27,778 bases of DNA, from positions 1 through 27,778 of the IMG/VR virus record IMGVR_UViG_3300005471_000048; one strand, written 5' to 3'. The first letter of the stretch is position 1, and every line of letters starts with the position of its first letter. A program made the translations under genes and the position numbers. The DNA is from a virus. This document shows positions 13,228 to 19,436 of this stretch, one piece after another. Under the pieces are notes generated by a model, which was given only the letters and a program-made list of their open reading frames with translations, made no database searches and was not told where the DNA came from.

Positions 13228-13657
13228 GATGAGCGTGGTCGCCATCGCCGAGTCGCTCGACCGTATGGGGCTGGACATCGCCGAGGCCGTGATCGAGCGC
13301 GCCCGCGCCGAGCTCGTCAAGCCGCCCTCGATCGCCCAGCTCTACGAGGTCGCGCACGACATCCACGTCGAGACCGCCGAACGAGATCGCCCCGCGCTGC
13401 CCTCGGCCGAGGAGTTCGTCTCCGCGATGCCCGACGACATCCGCGCGAAGGTCCGCGCGATGGTCGACCCCGACCGCAAGCGCAGAGAGCGCGAGGCCGA
13501 GATCGCCGATCAGGACGCCGACTGGCAGCGCGTGAAGACGGCGACGCTCGCCCGGCTGCGGATGCACGGCACCTGCCTCGGCACCGACAAGCCACCAGTG
13601 CAGGTCGACGGGATGCTCGTCTGCCCGGTCTGTCGCGTGGAGGTGGTGCGGGCGTGA
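13157..13657 (+). CDS. G39P-like helicase loader candidate
   Basis: The 166-residue product starts at ATG 13157 (a GTG one codon later is possible) inside the 3' end of the initiator gene. The N-terminal ALRLLASYPGWPVSEMSVVAIAESLDRM and KPPSIAQLYEVA segments match the pattern of phage G39P-type proteins, which bind helicase and load it at the origin. A basic helical region follows (RKRREREAEIADQDADWQRVK), and the C-terminus has CLGTDKPP plus CPVC, a likely zinc site. No phage helicase was found, so it would load host DnaB. Confidence 0.55.
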   Translation: MVTEEARALALRLLASYPGWPVSEMSVVAIAESLDRMGLDIAEAVIERARAELVKPPSIAQLYEVAHDIHVETAERDRPALPSAEEFVSAMPDDIRAKVRAMVDPDRKRREREAEIADQDADWQRVKTATLARLRMHGTCLGTDKPPVQVDGMLVCPVCRVEVVRA

Positions 13658-13866
13658 AGTGTCCGCGCGAACGCTGCCTGCTCGAGGAGCACACCGGCAA
13701 GCACTGGTTCGGTTCGCCCCAGCGGTCGCCCGGGTTCGTCGATGACGCGATCGCCGTGCGCGAACTGTATCGAGCGATGGCAGGGGCGTGCATCGACATC
13801 GCCGCGGAACGGCGGGGTGAGGAGCTGCGGAAGCCCGCGGCCGAACGGTGGAGGCGTGGAGCATGA
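13654..13866 (+). CDS. Hypothetical protein
   Basis: The 70-residue product has CPRERCLLEEHTGKHWFG at the N-terminus, a Cys/His pattern that could bind metal, and a helical C-terminus ending in RWRRGA. GTG start with GTGA overlap. No family recognised. Confidence 0.55.
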   Translation: MKCPRERCLLEEHTGKHWFGSPQRSPGFVDDAIAVRELYRAMAGACIDIAAERRGEELRKPAAERWRRGA

Positions 13867-14267
13867 GATCGCTGGCCTTCCAGGTCTTCGGCGACCCGAT
13901 CCCCCAGGGATCGAAGCGCGCGTTCGTCGTGAAGAACCGGGCGGTCGTCGTCGATGACAACAAGTCGACGCTGCGGTCGTGGCGGTCGGCGGTCATCGAC
14001 GCGGCGCGCGCCGAGCTGAACGGCGATGGTCCCGAGCTCGGCCCGGTGCGCATCACGCTGATGTTCTTCCTGCGACGGCCGCAGCGGCCGAAGGCTGGCG
14101 TACCGATCGTGAAGCCCGACGTCGACAAGCTCGCTCGAGCCGTTCTCGACGGCATGACCGATGCCGGGGTGTTCCGCGACGACTCGCAGGTGACGACGCT
14201 GACCGCGCGCAAGCGGTACACGACCGAGGCGCCCTGCGTGCGCGTGTTCGTGGACGGTGACGCATGA
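13863..14267 (+). CDS. rusA: RusA-like Holliday junction resolvase
   Basis: The 134-residue product matches the RusA family: N-terminal FGDPIPQGSKRAF, then KPDVDKLARAVLDGMTDAGVFRDDSQV. The conserved acidic residues that bind Mg2+ (D in KPDVDKL, D in LDGM, DD in FRDDSQV) are all present. It would cut four-way junctions produced by recombination or replication before packaging. ATG 13863 was chosen; an upstream in-frame GTG at 13848 is possible. It follows the replication genes, as in many phages. Confidence 0.9.
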   Translation: MRSLAFQVFGDPIPQGSKRAFVVKNRAVVVDDNKSTLRSWRSAVIDAARAELNGDGPELGPVRITLMFFLRRPQRPKAGVPIVKPDVDKLARAVLDGMTDAGVFRDDSQVTTLTARKRYTTEAPCVRVFVDGDA

Positions 14268-14302
14268 CCGACTGTCGACCGAGCAACGGGATGAGCCGAT
14301 GA
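14264..14302 (+). CDS. 12-residue coupling ORF
   Basis: ATG 14264 overlaps the RusA stop and the frame ends at TGA 14300-14302, overlapping the next ATG (14299). The peptide (MTDCRPSNGMSR) is too short to classify. Its exact fit suggests translational coupling. Confidence 0.3.
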   Translation: MTDCRPSNGMSR

Positions 14303-14370
14303 AGTTCCCGTCGCGTTGTGAGCAGGCGCTTGACCGAGCCCGTGCCACCCTAGCCGAGGAGGAAGCATGA
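14299..14370 (+). CDS. 23-residue ORF before the transglycosylase gene
   Basis: ATG 14299 overlaps the previous micro-ORF, and TGA 14368-14370 overlaps ATG 14367. The peptide is a short acidic-tailed helix (CEQALDRARATLAEEEA). A GAGGAGGA motif within its 3' end serves as RBS for the next gene. Confidence 0.4.
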   Translation: MKFPSRCEQALDRARATLAEEEA

Positions 14371-14870
14371 AGTGCAAAGCCTGTGGGGGTAGCGGACTCA
14401 ACCTAATCAACGTGAAACGAGCAGTCGTGTACGCGGCCGCCATCACCGTGCTGTTGGCGACAGGGGTGACAGCGGCCACCGGGGCATCAGGAGAAGCCCG
14501 GCGTTTGGAGGATAGACCGAGGGTCGCACGGTGCGCCGAACGGCACCCGTGGACCCAGGTAGGTCAGCGAGAGGAGCTCGTGTGGTGCATCGCCCATCTG
14601 TTCGACGCACCTGGATCGCCACGCACGGCAATCGCGGTGGCGCATTGCGAGAGCGGTGCCGACCTGCAGGACGCGTACGGGGGCGACGGCCACGTCGGGA
14701 CGTACCAGCACATCACTTCCCGATGGGACGCCCGCTGGCGAACGTGGGGCCGTGCGATCGGCGTGAAGGACTCGGCGACGAACGTGCTGTCGCAGGCGGT
14801 CGTCTCGGTGCGGATGGCGCGCTCGCTCGGGACGTGGAATAGCTCGGCCGGCTGGGCCGGGTGTGCATGA
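14367..14870 (+). CDS. Secreted transglycosylase-like protein
   Basis: The 167-residue product has a hydrophobic signal/anchor (VKRAVVYAAAITVLLATGVTAATG) and a C-terminal domain like actinobacterial transglycosylase or Rpf-type domains. AIAVAHCESGADL supplies the catalytic Glu, followed by DGHVGTYQHITSRWDARWRTWG, then a TNVLSQAVVSVRMARS helix and WAGCA. It would cut peptidoglycan glycan strands outside the membrane. ATG 14367 is coupled to the upstream ORF and adds a CKACGGSG knuckle before the signal peptide. GTG 14412 would start exactly at the signal peptide. Its place in the early region, away from the lysis cassette, is notable. Confidence 0.65.
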   Translation: MKCKACGGSGLNLINVKRAVVYAAAITVLLATGVTAATGASGEARRLEDRPRVARCAERHPWTQVGQREELVWCIAHLFDAPGSPRTAIAVAHCESGADLQDAYGGDGHVGTYQHITSRWDARWRTWGRAIGVKDSATNVLSQAVVSVRMARSLGTWNSSAGWAGCA

Positions 14871-14879
14871 CAGGGAGGG

Positions 14880-15092
14880 ATGGATGAGGACGTACAACGA
14901 AATGCCCATCACGAAGGAGACCGTCAACTTCGGGGTGGGTGGGGTGTTCACCCGCGACGATGGCACGGCAACGTCGAGGAGACGCTGATCCTCACGCTCG
15001 ACGTGTCGACGTTCGAGGTGGTCGACGTTGAGGAGGCACCGCCCGAGCCGGAGCAGCAGGAGCTCAGCGGCACCGACGAAGGCGCCGAATGA
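14880..15092 (+). CDS. Hypothetical small protein (C-terminal half convincing)
   Basis: From ATG 14880 the 70-residue frame begins with an Arg/His-rich stretch that looks like a shadow, but from about residue 31 it reads as real protein: VEETLILTLDVSTFEVVDVEE, then an acidic Pro-rich tail. The convincing N-terminus lies in another frame (14884-14988), so a base loss or programmed -1 slip between about 14940 and 14985 is suspected. It ends with an ATGA overlap to the next gene. Confidence 0.5.
   Translation: MDEDVQRNAHHEGDRQLRGGWGVHPRRWHGNVEETLILTLDVSTFEVVDVEEAPPEPEQQELSGTDEGAE
14884..14988 (+). CDS. N-terminal part of a probably frame-shifted small gene
   Basis: ATG 14884 (GGGAGGGATGG upstream) opens a 34-codon frame with protein-like sequence (MRTYNEMPITKETVNFGVGG, then VFTRDDGT) that degrades into SRRR and a stop at 14986-14988. 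The -1 frame then continues with a good-looking acidic protein to 15092. The two parts probably belong to one product of about 70 residues. Confidence 0.45.
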   Translation: MRTYNEMPITKETVNFGVGGVFTRDDGTATSRRR

Positions 15093-15541
15093 CGATGGCG
15101 CAGGATGTGGAGCGGTCCCCTGGGGGAGGTGGTCGACGAGGGGACCGCTCCCGCACGCCCGACGTCCTGCCCCAGCCACGAGCCGTACGCCGTGAGGTCC
15201 GGGAGCTCGTCGTCCGCGCGCACGCGCTCGCCCTCGTCTACAGCGCCGAGCATGAGGCGTTGCTGACGCTGGGTAGCAGTGAGGTGCACGTCACGTCAGC
15301 GCCAGGATCGGCGACCGAGAGCGCGGTCCTGGACCGGGAGAACGAGGCAGCTCGCCGGCGGTGCGCCAGGGCCGTCAGCCATCTCCGATCGGCTGCGACG
15401 CACATCGACCTCGCGCTGCGCGCTTTCGGGCCACTGGCCGACCAGCCGGAGCGATCACCGGATGCCGTGGTGTCGCAGTCGACGTTCGACAAGGCCAGGC
15501 GTGAGCACTACGAGCGGGAGAAACGGCTGCGGGTAGAATGA
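15089..15541 (+). CDS. Hypothetical helical protein
   Basis: The 150-residue product is mostly helical. Its N-terminal 30 residues are Gly/Arg-rich and coincide with a long inverted repeat in the DNA (15109-15151), so they may not be functional protein. From VRREVRELVVRAHALALVYSAEHEALLTLG the sequence is convincing, followed by RENEAARRRCARAVSHLRSAATHIDLALRAFG. No family recognised. Confidence 0.55.
   Translation: MTMAQDVERSPGGGGRRGDRSRTPDVLPQPRAVRREVRELVVRAHALALVYSAEHEALLTLGSSEVHVTSAPGSATESAVLDRENEAARRRCARAVSHLRSAATHIDLALRAFGPLADQPERSPDAVVSQSTFDKARREHYEREKRLRVE
15109..15151. promoter_or_regulatory. Perfect 12-bp inverted repeat with extended outer arms
   Basis: GGAGCGGTCCCC (15109-15120) and GGGGACCGCTCC (15140-15151) are perfect inverted arms around a 19-base loop. 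Outside them, GCAGGATGT and ACGTCCTGC form a second, near-perfect arm pair. No T-run follows. It lies in the 5' end of the hypothetical gene at 15089 and could be an RNA hairpin that attenuates the early operon or a protein-binding site. Confidence 0.55.
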
Positions 15542-15547
15542 CGCTCC

Positions 15548-15799
15548 GTGGGGACGTGCTCAAACTGTCGGCAGCAACGCGGGCGGCTGAGACAGGGGCG
15601 GTGCAACACCTGCTATCGCTTCTGGAACCGCACTGGCCGCGATCGCGATGCCGACCGGATCATCCGGACGAACGCACTACGGCTTGAGCGTGAGCAGGCC
15701 AATCCGTACGAGTTGCGGATCCGGTACCAGCAGACGGTCGCGTATGTGCGTGAGGCTAGGCACGAGAATCACTATCACGTCCCGCCGGTCCTTGACTGA
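15548..15799 (+). CDS. Zinc-ribbon protein
   Basis: The 83-residue product has CSNC (N-terminus) and CNTC separated by 14 residues, a zinc-ribbon knuckle of the kind found in small phage DNA-binding proteins. The rest is highly basic and helical (RFWNRTGRDRDADRIIRT and LRIRYQQTVAYVREA). It is the last gene of the early region. A promoter for the late region starts within its final codons. Confidence 0.65.
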   Translation: MGTCSNCRQQRGRLRQGRCNTCYRFWNRTGRDRDADRIIRTNALRLEREQANPYELRIRYQQTVAYVREARHENHYHVPPVLD

Positions 15800-15821
15800 C
15801 CCGGCACGGTGAGGGTATAAG
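15792..15821 (+). promoter_or_regulatory. Late-region promoter
   Basis: TTGACT (15792-15797), 18-base spacer, TATAAG (15816-15821): a near-consensus sigma70-type promoter at the end of the zinc-ribbon gene. The predicted start near 15828 gives a leader of about 120 bases before the first structural gene. The leader contains two strong hairpins. Confidence 0.78.
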
Positions 15822-15828
15822 GCATCAC

Positions 15829-15851
15829 GTTCGCGTGGTGTCCCCGCGAAC
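15829..15851. promoter_or_regulatory. Leader hairpin 1
   Basis: GTTCGCG (15829-15835) pairs with CGCGAAC (15845-15851) around a 9-base loop. It begins at the predicted transcription start, so it would cap the 5' end of the late transcript. Confidence 0.6.
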
Positions 15852-15875
15852 CGCTTCACGTCCCTGATCTAGCCC

Positions 15876-15926
15876 TCCGAGCGCATCTCCGCGTGCGTCC
15901 CCACGCCCTGCGGTCGTGCGCTCGGA
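15876..15926. promoter_or_regulatory. Leader hairpin 2 (perfect 10-bp stem with inner stem)
   Basis: TCCGAGCGCA (15876-15885) pairs perfectly with TGCGCTCGGA (15917-15926). An inner stem GCGTG/CACGC (15891-15895 with 15902-15906) lies inside. The structure ends nine bases before the GAGGAGGA ribosome binding site of the next gene. It could control antitermination or translation of the late operon. Confidence 0.65.
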
Positions 15927-15948
15927 CCCATGTCCGAGGAGGACGCAG

Positions 15949-17121
15949 TTGAGCAAGGTCCCCGACGTCGATCAGATTGCGACGAAGCTGCTCGACCTCG
16001 GTCTGTCGGCGCGAATGATGGCCCCGGCATGGGACAAGGCGGGCATCCGCCAACCCGCGATGGGACCGGAGGGGCAGTTCGTGGGATGGATGCTCCCCGG
16101 CAAGGGTCTGCTCCTCGACGGCCTCGACAAGGACCGGGTCGGCATCACACGCGAGATGCCCTACGTGTACGACTATTCGCCGTTCGCACGCAAGCGTGAC
16201 TTCTTCCTTCGCCGACTCCGCGATCTCCATCGGAGCGAGGTCGGGGCCATCACGACATACGACGACATAGTCAACGCGCGAGCGAACGGCAAGGCGCGAG
16301 ACGCGGCGTTCCAGAAGGCGTCGATCACCACTGCGGCAGGGTTCTGGTACGACACCTGGCGCGCTACTGGCTCCGGGGGCGCCGGAACGTTCCTCGGCAC
16401 AACGGCCCCGACTGACGCTGCGCTTGACGCCACAACGACTGGAACGCTGTTCGGCGGATCGCCTTTCAATCCGTCGGGCTCGGACAAATCCTACCTGCTG
16501 ACCATGGGCATCTTCGCGGGGTCGGCGCACTTCATGGCTCTGCTCATCGACCGCCACATCTCGGGCGGGGCCTATCGCCTGTCGGTGTCCACGACCGAGA
16601 CCACGGGCACGCCCGACACCGTCACGCGCGACTATGGCGGAGGTGCAGGCGTCGGAGCCCAGCTCATCGCCACCGTCAGAACGGCTCGCGCGACCCCCGG
16701 CGCAGGAACCTGGGCCGTGACCTACCTCGACCAGGGCGGCGCTTCGTCGGTGAGTGCCGCGAACGCACTCCCCGCGACGGCCGACCCCGTGGACCGGCTC
16801 GTCGCCCACGTCAGCGTGTCGCACCCATTCGTTCAACTTGAGGCCGGTGACACCGGGGTCAAACAGATCGTTTCATCGGCTCGGGTGGCGGCGCTCGACA
16901 CCACTGGGGACGTTGCTATCTCCATCGTGCAGCCGCTCGTGTGGATACCCATGCTGAACGCGGCGAGCATCTATCTCGAGCGAGACCTGCCGTCGGACCT
17001 GTCGGGTCTGATCGAGCTGGCTAATGTCAGCTTGGCGACCGGGGCACTCAGCCTCCTCATGTACGCGAACGCAGCCACCCTCGGTGCGGTCATGGGGTTC
17101 ATCCGAACCTGTCAGGGATAA
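15949..17121 (+). CDS. Putative virion protein (late cassette, unknown role)
   Basis: From TTG 15949 (GAGGAGGA six bases upstream) the product is 390 residues. The N-terminal third is alpha-beta with a VPDVDQIATKLLDLG start. The middle is rich in Gly, Thr and Ser, with WYDTWRATGSGGAGTF and many beta strands. The C-terminus is hydrophobic (LANVSLATGALSLLMYANAATLGAVMGF). Composition and position in front of other beta-rich genes suggest a capsid or fibre-associated protein. TTG is preferred over GTG 15916, which lies within the leader hairpin. No family recognised. Confidence 0.6.
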   Translation: MSKVPDVDQIATKLLDLGLSARMMAPAWDKAGIRQPAMGPEGQFVGWMLPGKGLLLDGLDKDRVGITREMPYVYDYSPFARKRDFFLRRLRDLHRSEVGAITTYDDIVNARANGKARDAAFQKASITTAAGFWYDTWRATGSGGAGTFLGTTAPTDAALDATTTGTLFGGSPFNPSGSDKSYLLTMGIFAGSAHFMALLIDRHISGGAYRLSVSTTETTGTPDTVTRDYGGGAGVGAQLIATVRTARATPGAGTWAVTYLDQGGASSVSAANALPATADPVDRLVAHVSVSHPFVQLEAGDTGVKQIVSSARVAALDTTGDVAISIVQPLVWIPMLNAASIYLERDLPSDLSGLIELANVSLATGALSLLMYANAATLGAVMGFIRTCQG

Positions 17122-17124
17122 CCG

Positions 17125-17427
17125 ATGGCTCTCATCGGCAACTCCACGGGGTCGGCATTTCACGGCAGCATCGAGGGCGCGTTCAGGGGAGGTTGGCGGT
17201 TCTTCCTCCACAGCACGAACACGACCGGGTCAGGAACCAGGGAAGCCTTCCAGGGTCAGAGTCTGAACGGGCAGTTCCGAAAGAACAACGATGGACCGGG
17301 ATGGACGAGCAACCGGACGACCTCGACACCTGACAAGTTCCGGCCGATCCCGTTCAAGGCCATCGTGTCTGCGGCGGTTTCGCTCATCGCAAGCCTCGCT
17401 CGCCGAGACCTACTCGGCCGACGATAG
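17125..17427 (+). CDS. Small putative virion protein
   Basis: The 100-residue product is rich in Gly, Ser, Thr and aromatic residues (STGSAFHGSIEGAFRGGWRFF), with a hydrophobic C-terminal helix followed by basic residues (AAVSLIASLARRDLLGRR). It starts three bases after the previous stop, at TAACCGATGG, a junction also used at 17931. It may be a minor structural protein; no family recognised. Confidence 0.55.
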   Translation: MALIGNSTGSAFHGSIEGAFRGGWRFFLHSTNTTGSGTREAFQGQSLNGQFRKNNDGPGWTSNRTTSTPDKFRPIPFKAIVSAAVSLIASLARRDLLGRR

Positions 17428-17435
17428 GAGGGACC

Positions 17436-17927
17436 ATGCAGGGTCGCATCTACACCGTCCAGTTCGACAACGTGGCGATCACCACGGCGGCGGACTTCTT
17501 CGAGCTCGACCCGGCGGCCGACAAGCCCATCCGGATCCTGGCGATCGACATCGGCCAGACGAACAGAACCGGCGATGCGAACGAAGACATGGTGCGGTGG
17601 GCCATCGCCCGTTTCAGCGGTGCGACGATCACCTCCGGCTCGGGCGGGACAACCCCGACCCCGGTTCCGCTGAACCCTGGGGACGTGGCGGCGTCATTCA
17701 CCGCCGAAGCGGCGAACACGACTGCGGCGACCACGTCCGGCTCGAACTTCGTCGCCCACGTCTCGACGTTCAATACTCGGGTGGGTCTGCTCTGGGTTCC
17801 ACCGCCGGAGTGTCTGACGTTGTGCGTCGACAACGGCGGCAACTCGAAACTCCTGGTGCGGCTGCTTGAGGCACCGTCCGCGTCGACGACGTTCTCCGGC
17901 ACCTGCTACGTCGAAGAACTCGGCTAA
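17436..17927 (+). CDS. Beta-sandwich virion-associated protein (GSGGxTPTP type)
   Basis: The 163-residue product starts with YTVQFDNVAITTAADFFEL and has the central GSGGTTPTPVPLNPGDVAASF and TSGSNFVAHVSTFN stretches, then WVPPPE and CYVEELG at the end. This pattern (SGG-x-TPTP followed by GD-x-AA) recurs in phage-encoded structural proteins that look like one beta-sandwich domain. GGAGGGACC before ATG is a good RBS. It probably decorates the virion; the exact place is unknown. Confidence 0.6.
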   Translation: MQGRIYTVQFDNVAITTAADFFELDPAADKPIRILAIDIGQTNRTGDANEDMVRWAIARFSGATITSGSGGTTPTPVPLNPGDVAASFTAEAANTTAATTSGSNFVAHVSTFNTRVGLLWVPPPECLTLCVDNGGNSKLLVRLLEAPSASTTFSGTCYVEELG

Positions 17928-17930
17928 CCG

Positions 17931-18074
17931 ATGGGGCTGCACCGTCAGCCCTCCCGGAACGCACATCGGCTGGCGATCTATCGGCGGCGCAGGGCATTCG
18001 GGGTTACGGGCGCAGCTCCGACGGTGTCCCTGCTGCATAGGCGAACGATGGCGAAGCTGGTGACGGTCCGGTGA
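17931..18074 (+). CDS. Arg-rich 47-residue protein, member 1 of a trio
   Basis: ATG 17931 follows the previous stop as TAACCGATGG. The 47-residue basic product contains HRLAIYRRRRAFG followed by an APTVSLLHRR motif. Its TGA overlaps the GTG start of the next basic gene. The motif of an Arg patch plus a short hydrophobic strand recurs in both following genes. Confidence 0.5.
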   Translation: MGLHRQPSRNAHRLAIYRRRRAFGVTGAAPTVSLLHRRTMAKLVTVR

Positions 18075-18463
18075 GGTTCCGCCAGCCACCCAGGCGCGCG
18101 ATCCAGCAGGCGGTCTACCACCAGCGCCGGCCACTGGCGATCGGCTCGAGGCCGGCGCGGTCCTCGCTGCAGTTACAGGCTCGCCATCGTGGGGTGCGTC
18201 ACCGTAGGCGCTACCCCACGCAGCAGCGCACGATGGCGTTCCTACATCACCGCCGGATCATCGGCTCGGTGTTCGTTGCGCCGACGGTGTTCTCGCTGGC
18301 GACACGGCCCAAGGGCAAGGCGTCGCGGCGTCCACGGTCACGGCAGGCTGGGATCAACGCCATGCAGCGAAAGCACCGCCCGCTGTCCATAGGATCGAGG
18401 CCGACAGGGAGGGCGCTCGTGCGGTCTCACCCCATGAGCCGGAACGTGTTGCTGCGCCGATGA
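18071..18463 (+). CDS. Arg-rich 130-residue protein, member 2 of a trio
   Basis: GTG 18071 overlaps the previous stop. The very basic product has two internal copies of a similar module: HQRRPLAIGSRPARSS and KHRPLSIGSRPTGRAL. Between them lies a hydrophobic strand (GSVFVAPTVFSLATR) like the APTVSLL of member 1. It has no obvious acidic partner and could bind nucleic acid or the capsid interior. It overlaps the next gene by ATGA. Confidence 0.5.
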   Translation: MRFRQPPRRAIQQAVYHQRRPLAIGSRPARSSLQLQARHRGVRHRRRYPTQQRTMAFLHHRRIIGSVFVAPTVFSLATRPKGKASRRPRSRQAGINAMQRKHRPLSIGSRPTGRALVRSHPMSRNVLLRR

Positions 18464-18837
18464 GTGCCCCGGTCTACCGCCGGGGTCCACGCCAGGCTTA
18501 CGGCCAGCGCAGGGCACGAGGCTGGGTCGGCTCACGCACTGTTGTCGCTGGTGCATCCCTGCTCCCTCGGCGTCGCCAGCCACGGCGACGTCGAGCACCA
18601 CAGCTCCATGCTCGGCTACCACGACGTCTGACCCTAGGGCCATCTGGCGTAGTCGTTGTCACCCCAGTGTTCATCACCGAGGGCGACGCCGACGCACTGG
18701 TCACGCTGCAGGGTAGTGGTGCGATGGCGTCTGCACTCGAGCTCGACACCGATGCAACGGCAGGCCGAGAGGGCGACGACGGCAAGGCGGACAGCATCGA
18801 GGGCGGCGTGCTCATCGGGACAGGGCTCGAGTCGTGA
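18460..18837 (+). CDS. Arg-rich then acidic 125-residue protein, member 3 of a trio
   Basis: The product has a basic N-terminal half (YRRGPRQAYGQRRARGWVG, then GASLLPRRRQPRRRRAP) related in pattern to the two upstream genes. A hydrophobic strand (SGVVVVTPVFI) and an acidic C-terminal half with ALELDTDATAG and GDDGKADSIEGG follow. The switch from strongly basic to acidic may mark a fusion of two modules. No family recognised. Confidence 0.5.
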   Translation: MSAPVYRRGPRQAYGQRRARGWVGSRTVVAGASLLPRRRQPRRRRAPQLHARLPRRLTLGPSGVVVVTPVFITEGDADALVTLQGSGAMASALELDTDATAGREGDDGKADSIEGGVLIGTGLES

Positions 18838-18863
18838 ATGTAGTTGACCATCGCACGTAGCCC

Positions 18864-18894
18864 TTGACGTGCAGTTATCCGACGGATGTATGAT
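18864..18894 (+). promoter_or_regulatory. Promoter for the HNH/terminase genes
   Basis: TTGACG (18864-18869) and TATGAT (18889-18894) are separated by 19 bases, slightly long. The predicted start near 18901 is 44 bases before GTG 18945. It lies in the 107-base gap after the Arg-rich trio, so the packaging and head genes may also have their own promoter. Confidence 0.5.
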
Positions 18895-18944
18895 CGGGGT
18901 CGCTCCGGCCACGGACACCCTACGACCTCAAGCGAGGCAACGAC

Positions 18945-19319
18945 GTGGGTTCTCCCGGTGGCAGGCTGCAGGTCCCCGACGGATACAACCGAGGCGAGCA
19001 TGGCTTCATGGTGCTGCTCGAGGCGCAGGGTGGCAGGTGCGCGATCTGCGGGGATCAGCAGGGGATGGAGCTCATCCCCGACCATGACCATCTGAGCGGT
19101 AGACCTCGAGGCCTGCTCTGCTCACCGTGCAACCTCGGTCTCGGGATGATGGCCGATGACCCCGAGCGGTTGCGTGCCGCCATGATCTACGTCACGACAT
19201 GGCGTCTGTCTCACGCCGAGCAGGCCACGGCCCAGCGTGAACGACGCAAGGCCCAGCGTGCCGGGGTGAAGCGGTCGAACCTATACGGGCCGAACGCCCG
19301 CCCCGTCTCATCGGGGTGA
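18945..19319 (+). CDS. HNH endonuclease, endonuclease VII-like
   Basis: The 124-residue product carries the recombination endonuclease VII pattern: LLEAQGGRCAICG, then LIPDHDH, GRPRGLLCSPCNLGLG and DDPERLRAAMIYV. The four Cys (CAIC and CSPC) bind zinc, and the DHDH/N residues form the beta-beta-alpha metal active site. Phage relatives cut branched DNA or nick host DNA, and can act in packaging or as homing-like nucleases. GTG start at 18945 follows GAGG. Confidence 0.85.
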   Translation: MGSPGGRLQVPDGYNRGEHGFMVLLEAQGGRCAICGDQQGMELIPDHDHLSGRPRGLLCSPCNLGLGMMADDPERLRAAMIYVTTWRLSHAEQATAQRERRKAQRAGVKRSNLYGPNARPVSSG

Positions 19320-19436
19320 AAGAGCGAGGCTCCGTCGTTCGGGAGGGAGTGCGGTGCGAAAGTTCGCGCGGATTCACGCCGCGACACCCGCCAGTCGCCA
19401 TTTATCCCCAGGGCCGCTGACCTGCGGGGACGCCCG
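19320..19436. other. Inverted-repeat-rich gap; possible cos/packaging region
   Basis: This 117-base gap before the HNH and terminase genes holds three inverted repeats: GCGAA-AG-TTCGC (19356-19367), CGCGG-CCGCG (19367-19371 with 19379-19383) and TCCCC-AGG with CCT-GGGGA (19405-19412 with 19421-19430). No protein-coding frame is apparent. In HK97-like phages the cos site lies next to a small HNH gene and the terminase, so this is the best candidate for the packaging site. Confidence 0.4.

Noticed and set aside
15800-15948. tRNA gene in the gap before the late region
   Set aside because: The hairpins do not form a cloverleaf, and no T-loop or acceptor/CCA arrangement is present.
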